The position numbers and the translations under genes were made by a program. From Talpa occidentalis (taxonomy: Eukaryota > Chordata > Mammalia > Eulipotyphla > Talpidae), in the NCBI RefSeq assembly GCF_014898055.3, contig NW_023603184.1, forward strand, positions 108,676,615 to 108,740,614: a DNA stretch of 64,000 nucleotides, given 5' to 3'. Below the pieces are notes generated by a model that had not been told where the DNA came from, searched no databases, and worked only from the letters and a program-made list of their open reading frames with translations. Positions 46,601-58,049 of the stretch are shown in pieces. The number at the start of each line of letters is the position of its first letter. Position 1 is the first letter of the stretch.

Positions 46601-47266
46601 TGTACTTGGAGAAGAAGAAAGACAGTGAAAGAGGTCACCTTGATACCAGCTGTGACCAGCATAGGACACAGCCAACATCCTTCCAGGGAGGAATATGGGG
46701 AATGCACCCTGCTTTCACTCTCTTCCCTCCATACCTCCTACCTCCTCTCAGCAACTTCCAGGAACTAAACCCAACTCTCAGAGAATGAGGAAATTCAGCA
46801 GATTCAGTCCATAGAGGTCAGCCTCGCATAGTCGAGAACCAGGTGGACAAGGTTGAGAAAGGATCCAAAGGGGCAAATGGATGACATCTTGTAGGGTAAG
46901 TGGTTTTTTAGGCTTTTCTGCCCTTCTGCCATTAGGATTGCCCTGCCTGATTGGGCATCTGCATTTTATTACATTGTTATAAGTTGGGTTGTTTACTTCT
47001 GTGGGCCATGGAGGTAGTATTGAGACAATTACCAAGAGGCAGGAGGGAGACAGGAGAGAGGTAGGAGAGAGAAGGGGAGAAAGAAGGCCAGAGAAGCCCA
47101 GAGAGAAGACTTGTAGGAGGCTTGGAGGTCTGCCAGCCTCCTGGACCCCCAGTACCCCTACCTGCCATGTACCTAGTTGCTGTACTACATGCAAAAGCTC
47201 AATAAAAGCCTGAGAAACTCACCGAGGGCTCCAGGACTCTCCTTTACCCTGCTCTGCTTGAATCAT
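43694..47266. other. Longest stretch without recognised repeats
   Basis: About 3.6 kb with no gene or repeat family that I can name. The part 46500-47230 is less AT-rich and has the 138-codon minus frame 46778-47194, with no domain. AATAAAAGCC at 47201-47210 resembles a poly(A)-signal or LTR-type motif, but no TG..CA ends or polypurine tract support an LTR call. The (AGGAG)n-like purine patch at 47035-47110 is low complexity. Confidence 0.45.
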
Positions 47267-47282
47267 AAAGAGCAAGCTCAGT

Positions 47283-47560
47283 AGGGCCTCCCCTGGTGGC
47301 ACAGCAGCTGAGCGCTGGGCTGCGAAGCTGCCTGCAACCTCTGCAGCGCTGGTTGATCCCGGGCAACTGGGGGAGGGTCCCACATGGCTTGCAGACCTCT
47401 CCTGCTGCACCCGCTGCTCCCCTCAGCAATGTATTTTGTCAGTCTGCCTGTTCTGTTCGCCGCTCTGACTCTGGTGAATTCTCTCACCCTCCCTCGCTTC
47501 TGACTGTACCCAGTGCTTGTATAAATCAATCAATCAATCAATCAATCAATCTTTAAAAAA
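47283..47560 (+). mobile_element. tRNA-type SINE, intermediate type, (AATC)7 tail
   Basis: Starts AGGGCCTCCCCTGGTGGCAC. TSD AAAGAGCAAGCTCAGT at 47267-47282 and AAAGAACAAGCTCAGT at 47561-47576. The usual AATAAATAAATC tail has become seven AATC units at 47524-47551. B box has lost a base (GGTTGATCCC). Confidence 0.97.
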
Positions 47561-47576
47561 AAAGAACAAGCTCAGT

Positions 47577-48062
47577 GCCCATCCTGCCACTACACATCTG
47601 CACAAGCAGAGAGAGACCACATGCATCCCCACTATGAGTCTGTAGTAAATTACCGGTGAATGTAGAAAGCACACACTCAAGTCTACATGGGACAAAAACA
47701 GATACAAAATCCCCCAGCACAGTTTGCCTTACACCCCAGAGTCCCTAGAAGGCACACAAACACGGAAGCACTGGCTGTGGAAGGCACACCAAATTAAATC
47801 CACATTCAGAAAGATTTTGACAATGTATTCCCAACATGACATAAAGAAGTTTGGATTGCCTGTGTATAATGGAATCACGGAAATTCTTTGGTCAGAGCAT
47901 TGCATTACTTCTTTGTTTAGAAAGATTTCTTTGGTGGCATTGAGAAGCTTAGATTAGGACAGGAACTGAATGAAAACTAGGACACCATTAAGAAAGCCAT
48001 TACCTTAACCCAGGAGAGAGATAAATTCTGTATTGTCATTTTGTGGTTGATAAGCTTTGAAA

Positions 48063-48100
<38 letters not shown>

Positions 48101-48993
48101 GATACAAAATGTGTTTCTTCAATTTTTGAAGTTTCTATATTTTCCCATTGATTTCTCCTGCTTCCTTACCTCTCAGGACCAGTCATTCATCCAGTACTAT
48201 TGAGTATGACTTTTAACAACTTAAAAACCTATCTTATCTCTGCCGATGCTTTGATAAAGACCACATTTTTCAAAACAGGCTAACATTTCTTAAATTGTGT
48301 ACAAACTGTTCTGGGGGAGTCTATGCAAAAGCAAAGTTTCCTGGTCAAATACTTTGGGGAAGTTCTAGAACAAACAAATTTAAATTTATTATATAGCTTG
48401 TGTTACAGTTGCTTATACAGCTTCTGAATTCCCAGAGAAGAGGACCAGATGCACCAGTGCTCATTATCAGCTATGGTGACATCTCCAGGGACACTGGTGC
48501 ACCTCAGAATATAGATTACAATATGCTGACATGGACAAAATAGATTTTCCTTGTATTTCTATAAACTTAATTCAGTCTGCTGACTTTCCTGTATTTATTG
48601 TCCCTAGGAAAGAGATTACATAGCATAAAGCAGAAGAAAAAAATAACCAATTTTTAGTTTGAGTTTCTAACATTATGGGAATTCAGGAGTAACAGATTTG
48701 CAAGACTATGATGAGGAAAAGCAAAGCTTCAGATATTCACACTAGATACAAGGAAGAGAAAGGGAAATTGACAAAGGGCAAACACAGTGAGTTTCAACTT
48801 AAGTGACTGAGAAAAGAGTCCATGTCTCAGCCCATCCACCAGCCCTGCACTGAAAGGTGATGGAGGGCAGAGTAACAGAAATCCCAAAAGGGTTGGCAGA
48901 TCTAAGAACCAAGGAGATCTGTCTTTCTGGGAAGATGGAGCCCAGAGACCACAGCCACACTTTGTAAATGAAATGGGAGAATTATAATTTCGT
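47577..48993. other. Unassigned DNA with (GT)n
   Basis: No gene or named repeat apart from (GT)16 at 48066-48097. Confidence 0.5.
48066..48097. repeat. (GT)16 microsatellite
   Basis: Uninterrupted dinucleotide run. Confidence 0.98.
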
Positions 48994-49001
48994 GTCTGTG
49001 T

Positions 49002-49206
49002 TGGGGTTTCTCAACTTCAACACTACTAATATTTTGATACCAATAATTCTTTCCTTTGTAGAGGCTGCCTTGCACATTGTCCTGCAGCATCCCTGATCTC
49101 TATCCACTAGAAGCCAATAACATAATCCCCACCCCAGCTGGGACAACCAACATGTTCCCAGATTGCAAAATGTGCATAGAGGCAAAATCCTAGTTGAGAA
49201 CTACTA
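49002..49206 (-). mobile_element. MER20 (hAT-Charlie DNA transposon)
   Basis: The plus strand reads TGGGGTTTCTCAAC at the left end and GTTGAGAACTACTA at the right end, the terminal inverted repeats. Between them are ATAATTCTTTCCTTTGTAGA, GCACATTGTCCTGCAGCATC, CTATCCACTAGAAGCCAATA and GACAACCAACATGTTCCCAG, all MER20 landmarks in antisense order. At 205 bp it is nearly the full family length (about 219 bp). The 8-bp flanks GTCTGTGT and TTCTAGGT agree at only five positions. Confidence 0.88.
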
Positions 49207-49518
49207 TTCTAGGTAGAGTCCTAGACAGCATCAGAAAGTTTCTTCATGGTGTATTTACTATAGGTTGAAAGCAGCTGAGTGAACCATACTGGAGGTCCCA
49301 GAGCAACCTGAAAAGAAGATGTCCTACAAAGATATGGGATGAAGAAAAGAAAAACATATAATGACAAAAGATTTCAGAAAGAATTGATCATTACCAATGA
49401 TAGTTTGGTACATTAACCCTGTATCATAAATGCAATGGTTAAAGCAGAAACTGGAGCATACTAGGAGGCAGGCTGCCTAGCTTCAAATCCTAAATTTTAA
49501 TTATTAAAAGCTATCTGG

Positions 49519-49631
49519 GCCCTCCCCTGGTGGCGTAGTGGTTGAGCGCTGGGTTGCGAGGCTGCCCGCAGCCTCTGCAGTGCCAGTTCGATCCCCGGCC
49601 ACCGGCGAGGGTTCCACAAAAAAAAAAAAAA
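49519..49631 (+). mobile_element. Head-only mini-SINE with poly(A)
   Basis: A 100-bp tRNA-related head runs from GGCCCTCCCCTGGTGGCGTA to CCACCGGCGAGGGTTCCAC, then straight into A at about 49618. The whole body and normal tail are absent. TSD AAAAGCTATCTG at 49507-49518 and 49632-49643. A box TGGCGTAGTGG and B box GTTCGATCC are intact. It ends at the same base as the head in 43579-43677. Confidence 0.93.
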
Positions 49632-49643
49632 AAAAGCTATCTG

Positions 49644-51024
49644 ACCTTCAAAAATCATTCAAACATTCTGAGTTATTTGATAGAGACAATAATTGTACCA
49701 GATAGGGCTAACATGGCAAGTATGGGGTCAAAATTTGTAAAGTGCCTTCTCATTATATATTAAGTTTTGAATAAGTAGTAGCTTTTGCAATGTGCACAGA
49801 TACCTGCTAGAATTAGGTACAAGTTAAGAGGAGAGTATGAGTCTAAATTATAACTAAATTTCTACCATGAAATCAAGCATGGCTCACACTAGAAACTGAA
49901 ATTCATAGAAAAATAAAATTATTTTTATATTACCAATTTATGTTTAGAAATTTTCTTCTTGGTTGGTCTATTTGTATCCAGTCAAATATACTCCACCTCT
50001 ACTCCTCAATATTATCATTAAGACAGTTGTGATGTTAATTCTCAAATCTGATCAAATAATGGGTTCCTTATTTTCCATAGCTGTGGCCACACAACAAAGT
50101 CTCATGAGTCCAAGGCTATGTGAAGGAGAGTATGGTATCTGTGTAAGCTTCTTCTTTTTTTTTTTTTTTAATTAAATATGCTCCTTAAAACCATCTGAAA
50201 ATCACTGGCCCACAGAGATTCCACCAGAGGGCAGCCAAGGCCACCCATGAGCAGCCCTTATCCAACCCTTCAACTGCCCATAACCCAACTCCATGAGCCA
50301 GATGAAGAAAGTCAATGGTATAAAGTACATGTACCACTTGACAGTTTCTGCACATGCTTTTTCATCTGCTTGGAACAACTTTATCTCCTAGAGATGGGAT
50401 GTCATTGAAGGAATCTTTTACTGATATATGCTTAGCTTTGCATTTTTGAAAGAAAAGTCTCTAGACTTTTCTACTGAAACTCTAGAAGCTTCTCCAGACT
50501 TTGGTGCTAAAAGGCCTGCTTCATGTCTATAGGATTTCTTTTTTGCCAAGGCTGGGATCTCTATGGTAAAATAGCTCCCTTTTATGTATCATATTCTCTT
50601 ACAAAGTCCTGCCACAATACTGGGGCACTCCAAATACAGCAGCTCTTTAGATCCACTAAGCTTAGGAAATCAACCTTTCTCTATTTTCATATCGCCTTGC
50701 TTATTACCCTTCTCAGAGGTCCTATTACTCTTGCCCACTAGGATATAGTTCCCTCAAGGGGCCTCTAGAACACCAAAGCCAGTATCTTTAGTATGTGCAA
50801 CTTCTGCTTTCTTCTCTAGGACACAACTGTCCTCTGAGGCAAGGGGAGCACAGAGACCTGGCTGCCTGCTTTGAAGGGGAAGGGCAAGGCACATCTAGAG
50901 TAGAACACACTTGCATCACAGTGAATCACCTGCTTGTACATCTCTGAGAATCACAACTTCAATCTTGATACTTTTCTGAGTAAGTTTAGATTTGTTTTAT
51001 GATCAGGGAAAACATGCTACAAAG
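49644..51024. other. Unassigned noncoding DNA
   Basis: About 1.4 kb without a nameable repeat or gene. CTGCACATGCTTTTTCATCT with GCTTGGAACAACTTTATC at about 50346-50386 is faintly L2-like, too weak to annotate. Confidence 0.45.
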
Positions 51025-51285
51025 GAAGTCTTGGGGATGTAATGTCCAGTTTGGTGACCATGGTTAACAATACTGTATTGTATATTTGAAAGTTGCTAAG
51101 AGAGTAGATCTTAACACTCCTTTTAAGAAAAAAAAAATATCTGTGCATGCTGATGGATGCTAACTGGACTTACTATGGTGATCAATTTGCAATATATACA
51201 GATAAAAAAAAGCATTATGCTGTATACCTGAAACTAATATAATATTGTATGTCAATTATATTTCAATTAAAAAGTCTAATCGTGA
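51025..51285 (+). mobile_element. L1 LINE 3' end
   Basis: GGGGATGTAATGTCCAGTTT, GGTGACCATGGTTAACAATA, CTGTATTGTATATTTGAAAG and AAGAGAGTAGATCTTAACAC are standard L1 3'-UTR phrases. The end is ATGTCAATTATATTTCAATT with AAAAAG. Confidence 0.9.
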
Positions 51286-51975
51286 CACATATTTATATTG
51301 ACATACCATTATCCAAGTTAAAGTATGATCTAGGTGGTACAGAAAGTAGAGCCTTGCCCAATAGCTGCCTTCTTCCTTTTCTAAACTTTCAATTCAACTC
51401 ATCCAGTGATTTAAAAAAAAAAACTTATTTGCTCAGGAGGGTCACCATTCATTGCTTTCATTTGTGCATCTGTGTCTGTAGCCTTTCAATTCAATGCCAC
51501 AGCCCATCAGCTCATCTCTTCCTCTGTCCCATTTGGCAGTCAGCTTCAGGACTGCTGCTGGTTTTCCATCTGTCAAACTCAATCCATCTTCAACACAGAA
51601 GCAGGGCCTGGAGAGTGGACTGAGCAAAGAACACTGAAGACAGACTGGCTTCACCCCGGATTTGATCTACTTTGAGGGAAGAAGGAGTCCTAATAACATG
51701 GAAAATTCCTTAGCAGGAGCTTGCTTCCTCACTTTGTAAGAATCTGGCTAGAAATGGACTTCCAGTTTGGGAGATAACAACCCCATACAGTGAATAGTTT
51801 TTGCAGTATATGCCCATCTACAAGGAGTCCTCTTAATCCCCAGCAAGAGACAAGTGAGGTAACAGCCATTTTGAATAATCCTTTTTATAGCAGAGTAGTC
51901 AGGAAAAAGATACCTGAACCAAGCTAGCCAATTAGATGGAATGGAATATGCCTCCTTAGCCTTCTTGAAAATAGA
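51286..51975. other. Unassigned noncoding DNA
   Basis: A 124-codon frame at 51249-51623 begins inside the L1 tail and has no domain; overlapping frames exist on both strands. No exon called. Confidence 0.45.
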
Positions 51976-51979
51976 TACC

Positions 51980-52110
51980 AATTGAAATCGCCTCTTCTAC
52001 TTGCTAGCCGTGTGACCTAGGATAAGTCATGTAACTTCTCTTGACCTGATTCTTCATCTGTAAATAGTTTGAACTAGATGGTATCTAAATTTCCTTTCTA
52101 CTCTTGCATT
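51980..52110 (+). mobile_element. MIR-type SINE fragment
   Basis: CTACTTGCTAGCCGTGTGAC, CTAGGATAAGTCATGTAACT and ATTCTTCATCTGTAAATAG follow the MIR core; the 3' part (TTTGAACTAGATGGTATCTA) resembles MIR3/MIRb variants. Confidence 0.75.
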
Positions 52111-52144
52111 ATGGTTTTCATAAAAGAAGGTGGTTCCTAAAGTC

Positions 52145-52310
52145 CTAAAGTCAGTCTTGAACCCAGACCTGGGTTCAAGATCATATGTATCAAGTAAAAT
52201 TTCTCATCTTCTTAAGCATCAGTTTCACCACCTGTAAAATGGGATGATGACAGTGTCTACCTTGTTATATGTGTTAAAATACCACTACACACAGTAAAGC
52301 AGTCTATGGT
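52145..52310 (+). mobile_element. MIR SINE fragment
   Basis: CCCAGACCTGGGTTCAAGAT, AGCATCAGTTTCACCACCTG, TAAAATGGGATGATGACAG and GTCTACCTTGTTATATGTG match the MIR core in sense orientation. Confidence 0.7.
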
Positions 52311-54461
52311 CTCTTATTGCTTAGTGCTAATTTATGTGGAACAAAATTTGAAATTACTAAAAGGGAGGAAGTAAGGAAAGGAGGTAGGAAACCAAGGTAA
52401 AGACTTAACTATTCACGCAAAGGAATTAGATGAATAAGATCAAACTATTTTGTTCATCATTAGTGTAAATAGTAAGGGGAGGGAGGACAAAGACTCAACA
52501 TGGCTCTCCAGGCACAAGATGTTTCATTGTGCCCTAAAAAAGGAAGACAACACTAGTTACCTCAAGATCTGTCACTCACAGAACTTAAATAGAAATCTAA
52601 TAATAAAGGGTACTCCAAATATAACTAGTATTGTGTAAAATCAAAAATCTCATGAACAATAAAGTCTATAAGCTACTGAATTAAAAGAATCATGTTGAAG
52701 AATTATTTCCTATTGGCTTTCTTTGTAACCTTGCCTTCGTGACAAGGTACAATATCCATGTACCTAGGATATTGCTTCTTTCTTATGCTCACCAATGAGA
52801 GATTATCTCAGACACAATTGAGTTTTGCAATCTAGCAGCTATCCTAGTACTCCTAAATGTGGTAATGTTTTAAGATTCTTAGAAGAATAACAACATGCCT
52901 ATTACATAAATTTTTTCTTTATACAGATGGTATGCTCCTGTAGCAGTCTATTAATACAGATTTACTTGAATATGCAGCTTTATTCTAGCTCAATTCTTAA
53001 TTAGGTCACATGATATGGTTGAGGACAATGAAGAATGGGAGACTATAAGATAGATAAGAGAGAAAAAAATTTAAAAGAGCCAGTGCTACATAATGTGGCA
53101 TATATGATGCCATCCTCAAAAGAAGGAAATCTCAGCAGTAGTTGGGATGCAGTTAGTGAAGGCAGCTGACCCAGAGTACTTCAGCCAGAACAAAAATGTC
53201 ATTCTACCTGTAGAGCTGAAAGCAACTGTCACTAAAATTGATGGGAACAAGGATCAAAGATAAAGTCATTATATAAAGGGCATGTCACACCTGCCTCTCG
53301 TATAAAAGAACTCTATGGATCACATGCATCAAATCTTTTGCACCATATTTCTAAAAGCTTGCAGTTCTTGTTCCATTTTCTGGGCTTATATATGCAAAGC
53401 AATATGTATACAAATGACCCTTTCTGATGGTCATATTAGGAAACTGGCAAGTGTTTTTCTATTGGGGGGATTCTAGGAACTTCCTATAGAATACAAGAAT
53501 TAAATCACTTATTACCCCATATTTATGAGTTGATATCATGTGCCCTAACATTCAAAGCATATTTAAGGTGGTGCTGAATGTTTTGGAAGAAAATGAATCA
53601 CTGCTGTCTGTCCCATTCAGTTTTCTTGGCACTATCAAGGTTGTCATGTTGTGAGGATGGCAGGACTTTTTCAAAGTCAACTGGTTCTTTTGCAAGATGA
53701 TAAAAAACAAAGGAACATTTCAATGATTCTCTTCCTAGATGGCATTCTCTCCACTGGCACATCTGCCCATGGAAATGACTGAATACATACATTTATTTGA
53801 CTATGAAAAGTCATCTCCTTGGAGGAGTTTGCTGACTAGCAAAATATTAGAGATCTCTTATGTCCCAAATTTGTTGTTATTCTGCTACTTTTATTACATC
53901 TTAAAGCCATTTTTAGTAAAATATTTAGCTGAAAATGGCTATTTTCATAATTTGGAACTTTAGGAGTTCTAATAGTCTTGGCCTCCTGAAGTCATTTCAG
54001 AAATAGAAGTATAAAATTTAATTTAAATCATTCTAATTGGATAGTTTCACTTGTCTTTGGAATATAAATAACAAAAAAAAAAGTATACTGGCAAAGCACA
54101 GCAAAAACAATTCTTAGACTTTGTGAAAAATAAAAATACACTGTTTACCAGAGAGGGGAAGGGTAAGCAGGAGAGAGGGGAGGGTGCATTAACAAGGGAG
54201 GTATGGTGGAGAGGACTGAAGCATGTGGACATTCAGAGGAGTAAAGAAACAAGGCCAAAGTTACACAGACATCCTAATAACTGAAAAATTAAGAAACCAT
54301 TCTAATCAGTCAGATGTCTAATCAAATATGTTGCCCATTTGTCCTGTTATCTTTAACTATTTTCCAATGGGAATCTGCTGATATTAGGTGATCATCAGAA
54401 AGTTTGTGCAGGGGGTAACTTATATAGCCTTTAGCTGAGACAATCTTTCATACCCTGTGTA
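52311..54461. other. Unassigned noncoding DNA
   Basis: About 2.15 kb without recognised genes or repeats. Confidence 0.5.
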
Positions 54462-54498
54462 TCAATTTATGGCTTTATTTTATTTTTAAAATTTTTTT

Positions 54499-54772
54499 CT
54501 AAAGATTTATTTATTTATTTATACAAGCACTGGGTACAGTCAGACGTGCAGGAGGGTGAGAGAATCCACCAGAGCCAGAGCGGGGAGCAGAGCAGGCAGA
54601 AGGACTGAAGTACACTGCTGAGGGGAGCAGCGGGCAGCAGGAAAGGTCTGTGAGCCATGTGGGACCCTCCTCTGGTGAGTGGCGGGGGAGCATCGGGGGT
54701 GGAACCGGTGCTGCAGAGGCTGCGGGCAGCTTCGCAACCCAGCGCTCAACCGTTGTACCACCGGGGAGGCCC
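54499..54772 (-). mobile_element. tRNA-type SINE, young A-type, nested in the next SINE's tail
   Basis: Full-length minus-strand A-type copy. Its own duplication ATTTTTAAAATTTTTTT at 54482-54498 and 54773-54789 is made from the A-tail region of the B-type copy at 54790-55053. It therefore inserted second. Confidence 0.94.
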
Positions 54773-54789
54773 ATTTTTAAAATTTTTTT

Positions 54790-55053
54790 TAAAGATCCTT
54801 TCATCCATGCACACAAGAGCTGGGGCACAGGCCAGAGATACGGGGAGTGGGAGGATCCACCAGAGACAGAGTGGGGAACAGAACAGGCAGACCGACTGAA
54901 ACACACTGCTGAGGGGAGCAGCAGGAGGGACAGGAGAGGTCTGCCTCGCCATGTGGGTTTCTCCCTGGCCGGCCGGGGATTGAACTCGTGCTGCAGAGGC
55001 TGCGGATTGCTTCATAGTGCGGTGCTCAACCCCTTGCGCCACCAGGGAGGCCC
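54790..55053 (-). mobile_element. tRNA-type SINE, B-type, host of a nested SINE
   Basis: Full length from GGGCCTCCCTGGTGGCGCAA (minus) to the A-tail. Its TSD TCAATTTATGGCTTTA at 54462-54477 and TCAATTTATGCTTTA at 55054-55068 lies outside both SINEs. Confidence 0.95.
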
Positions 55054-55244
55054 TCAATTTATGCTTTAAATGAGGGTTCTTTTTATTTTATTTCAAATAC
55101 AAAGTCCAGGAAGCTGTCCTGAGGCACATTGGGCAGATGATCTCTTCACAAATTTGCCTCTCAGTGACCCCAAAGGGCCTGACCCTGAGACAGAGAAGCA
55201 TGGAACAGAAAAGAAATTTTAGTGAAGGTGGACCATACTTCTGT

Positions 55245-55365
55245 ATTTCTCAAACTTTAACATGCAAACAAGACAGCTAGAATTCTAAACTGGTGAGAGC
55301 TGAGATTCTGCAAGTTTCCATGTAATAGTAATGTTCTTGGTCCTTAGACCAAACTAGAGGAACCA
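55245..55365. mobile_element. hAT-type MITE relic (MER5/MER3-like)
   Basis: TTCTCAAACTTTAACATGCA, CTGAGATTCTGCAAGTTTCC and TAGTAATGTTCTTGGTCCTT follow the common non-autonomous hAT pattern 'CTCAAACTTTA..GAGATTCTGCATTTC..GCTGCTGGTCC'. Exact family not settled. Confidence 0.5.
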
Positions 55366-55369
55366 GGAA

Positions 55370-55963
55370 CCCACTGTCCTCAGTGAGTCCCCAGTCCTGA
55401 TATGCCACTACTGAACTATGCTCAGGCGGGAACAGTAGGTAACTTCTTAATGGTTCACTTTCCTCCTCTATGAAACTAAGCAAAAAAATAGTCTTTTAGC
55501 AAATTCAGTAATTGGAAGAAAATGTAAATGAAAAAATGCAGGTGAAAGCATTTAAAAAAAAATGTTTAAGGAGTTATTCAACTAATAGTCTTTAAAACCA
55601 TTGAAGTTAAAGATAACTCTTGCCCAGAAAATAAGAAATTGAACTGTCGCTTCTGCTGGAAGTTTTATGCCTCAAGAGCATTCCATTCTTATATTCCACA
55701 TCAAACTGCAGCAGCAGGTGACTGCTCTCTGACCAGGCTACAGCAGATAACCTGGCCTTCCACACGAAGTTATTTCTGAGTGGTCCAGGGACTATACTCT
55801 GTGGAACAGCACAATTCTCTGATAATTCTTTTTTCAAAGTCCTAGTTTCCATTAACTTAGTCTCGAAGATACTAATTATTGAATTAAATTGTAGGAAGAA
55901 AGAATGGACAATTTTTATGCCTATATTTAACTCATAATTTACAGAATTTTCTCCTTTAGAATA
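55370..55963. other. Unassigned noncoding DNA
   Basis: Nothing recognised. The 81-codon minus frame at 55607-55852 is unsupported. Confidence 0.45.
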
Positions 55964-55974
55964 TACCTATTGTA

Positions 55975-56247
55975 GGGCCTCCTTGGTGGCACAGGGGTAA
56001 GTCTCAGTGCTATCAAGCTATTGCCAGCCAATTTGGCATGAGTTTGATGCCCAGCCAAGAGGCTAACTCACATAGCTAAGCAGACCTCGCCTGTCTTGCC
56101 CACTGCTCCCCTGAGCAGTGTATTTCAGCAGATCTGCCTGTTCTGCTCCCCACTCTATCTCTGGTTATAACTCTTACCCCCCCGCACCACTTCTGGCTGA
56201 CACACAGTTCTTGTATGCATAAATAAAATAAATCTTTAAAAAAAATT
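55975..56247 (+). mobile_element. tRNA-type SINE, older B-type
   Basis: Starts AGGGCCTCCTTGGTGGCACA and ends AAATAAAATAAATCTTTAAA. TSD TACCTATTGT at 55964-55973 and 56248-56257. Well diverged in the head. Confidence 0.95.
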
Positions 56248-56257
56248 TACCTATTGT

Positions 56258-57175
56258 TACCTCCTTGTTTTACACGTAACTAAAAATAAAGGCCAATAAA
56301 AAATTCCTTACCCAATTATCGCAACAATTTTAAGAATGGAATCAGGACTAGAGAACATGTGGTTAATTCCCAGTTCAATATGACTGTTCGTTTTTCACCT
56401 TGGAGGAAATTTTCCCAAACGCTTCTTTTTTTTTCTAAGCTTTCCGCAAGTCACTTGCAGTCACTCTGGTTTTGTGATGGTGAATGGTGCTAGTGTCATT
56501 GAACTATAGCAATGCTGAACCAGAGCAAAGGGAGATAAGCCCTAGAAACAATGTAGAAGTGTAGCTCTGGGTGAAACAGAAGGGACTGGAATAAAGACAC
56601 ACGTGGCTTTAGTAGCAGGCTCTTCGTTACCTCAGGGGAGACACAGGAAAGAATAACTGAAATATTCACTGGGCCAGTAGATACACTCTCGAGATACTGT
56701 TATCTATTTTAACCTATTTTAAGTAGAATATCTTTTATAAAATAGACTGCAACAAACAGGCCACCAATAATTAGTGCAACTGCTTGCCATGTGATCAGGA
56801 AGAGCTTAGATCCAGGGTTCTTGATAGCACACAGCTCTAGAAAGAGACCTGTAGCCACCACCACATGTCAAAAGGCAAGACAGTCCTGGACCAGGAAGGG
56901 GGCATGCACATGAAGGGAATCAATCCCAATGCAGACTGATTAATCATAAAGAAGTGGTCATGGATACCAAGAAAAGAATGAATTACGGAGTTGTTTGGAG
57001 AGAAATGGGCTCAGGGCAGATTTATTATGCTCCATTTCCACTCCGTTAGCAGGCAGCACAGGGTCTCAGAGGTACAGATTTACTTGGGATTGAAATTTTA
57101 CATCAGTGACACTCTCAAATAATCTAATTTAGGAAGATGAGAAAATCACATCTCGTAAAACTATCATCCCTTTTC
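56258..57175. other. Unassigned noncoding DNA
   Basis: No gene or repeat family recognised. Confidence 0.5.
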
Positions 57176-57191
57176 AAAAGCCTATGTAAAA

Positions 57192-57489
57192 GGGCCTCCC
57201 CGGTGGCGCAGCGGGTGAGCGCTGGGTTACGAAGCTGCCGGCGACCTCTGTGGTGCCAGTTCGATCCCCGCCTGCTCCCCGGCCACCGGAGGAGGGTCCC
57301 ACATGGCGCGCAGACCTCTCCTGCCGCCCGCTGCTCCCCCCAGCAGTGTACTTCGGTCCTTCTGCCTGCTCTGCACCCCGCTCTGGCTCTGGTGAATTCT
57401 CTCACCCTCCCGCGCTTCTGACTGTACCCAGTGCATATATAAACAAAACAAACAAACAAACAAATAAATAAATAAATTTAAAAAAAAAA
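57192..57489 (+). mobile_element. tRNA-type SINE, young A-type
   Basis: Starts GGGCCTCCCCGGTGGCGCAG. Tail GCATATATAAACAAAACAAA with AAAC and AAAT units, related to the 'GCATGTATAAAC' tail at 25.6 and 32.3 kb. TSD AAAAGCCTATGTAAAA at 57176-57191 and AAAAGCCCATGTAAAA at 57490-57505. High CpG content. Confidence 0.97.
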
Positions 57490-57505
57490 AAAAGCCCATG
57501 TAAAA

Positions 57506-58049
57506 GTTTACAGGCCATTAATGAATCTAGCCATAGTGCTAGCCTCTACTACAGGTGATGTGGATACAACAGACTTAAAGATAAAATAATTTTAATAAGA
57601 AATGCTACTACTTGGTATGTGCAGTTTGTTCTTTATAACCTGAACTTCATAAATTTTTATAAGGTGTCTATTTATTGTCAGACTTGGGAGTTGCTGTGTC
57701 ACCATCGTGCGGTTAAAGCTTTTTCAAATAAAGGATCTTCAGCTGGGTGTGATACACTATATGATATTAACATAAATGACTCTGCACTCACTCCCAGTGT
57801 CTATGCAGTAACATTAATGTTTTTTATGCAAATAAACATATTCCCAACCACCATTAATTACATGGATTGTTCTTTTGGCCGTTATACATGAAGGCACTGA
57901 ATGCCTCAGCAGGAAAAGGCCTTGAATGTCCTCTGCTAACTCTGATTAAAAGCACAATAAAGCCCATGTCAAAGAAACTTCTTCAGGACTTAAATGTGGG
58001 CATCTTTCAGGGAATGGAAAAAAGATGAGGAAAGAAAGAGAAGACTGTT
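57506..58049. other. Unassigned noncoding DNA
   Basis: Nothing recognised. The 90-codon frame at 57619-57891 has no domain. Confidence 0.45.

Noticed and set aside
46778..47194. 138-codon minus-strand open frame, longest outside SINEs and simple repeats
   Set aside because: No recognisable domain, no splice or promoter context, overlapped by frames on both strands.
47100..47282. Possible LTR end: AATAAAAGCC followed by CTGAGAAACTC
   Set aside because: No paired TG..CA ends, primer-binding site or polypurine tract could be found, so a poly(A)-signal-like motif alone is not enough.
51249..51623. 124-codon plus-strand open frame
   Set aside because: Begins in the L1 3' tail; overlapping frames on both strands; no domain.
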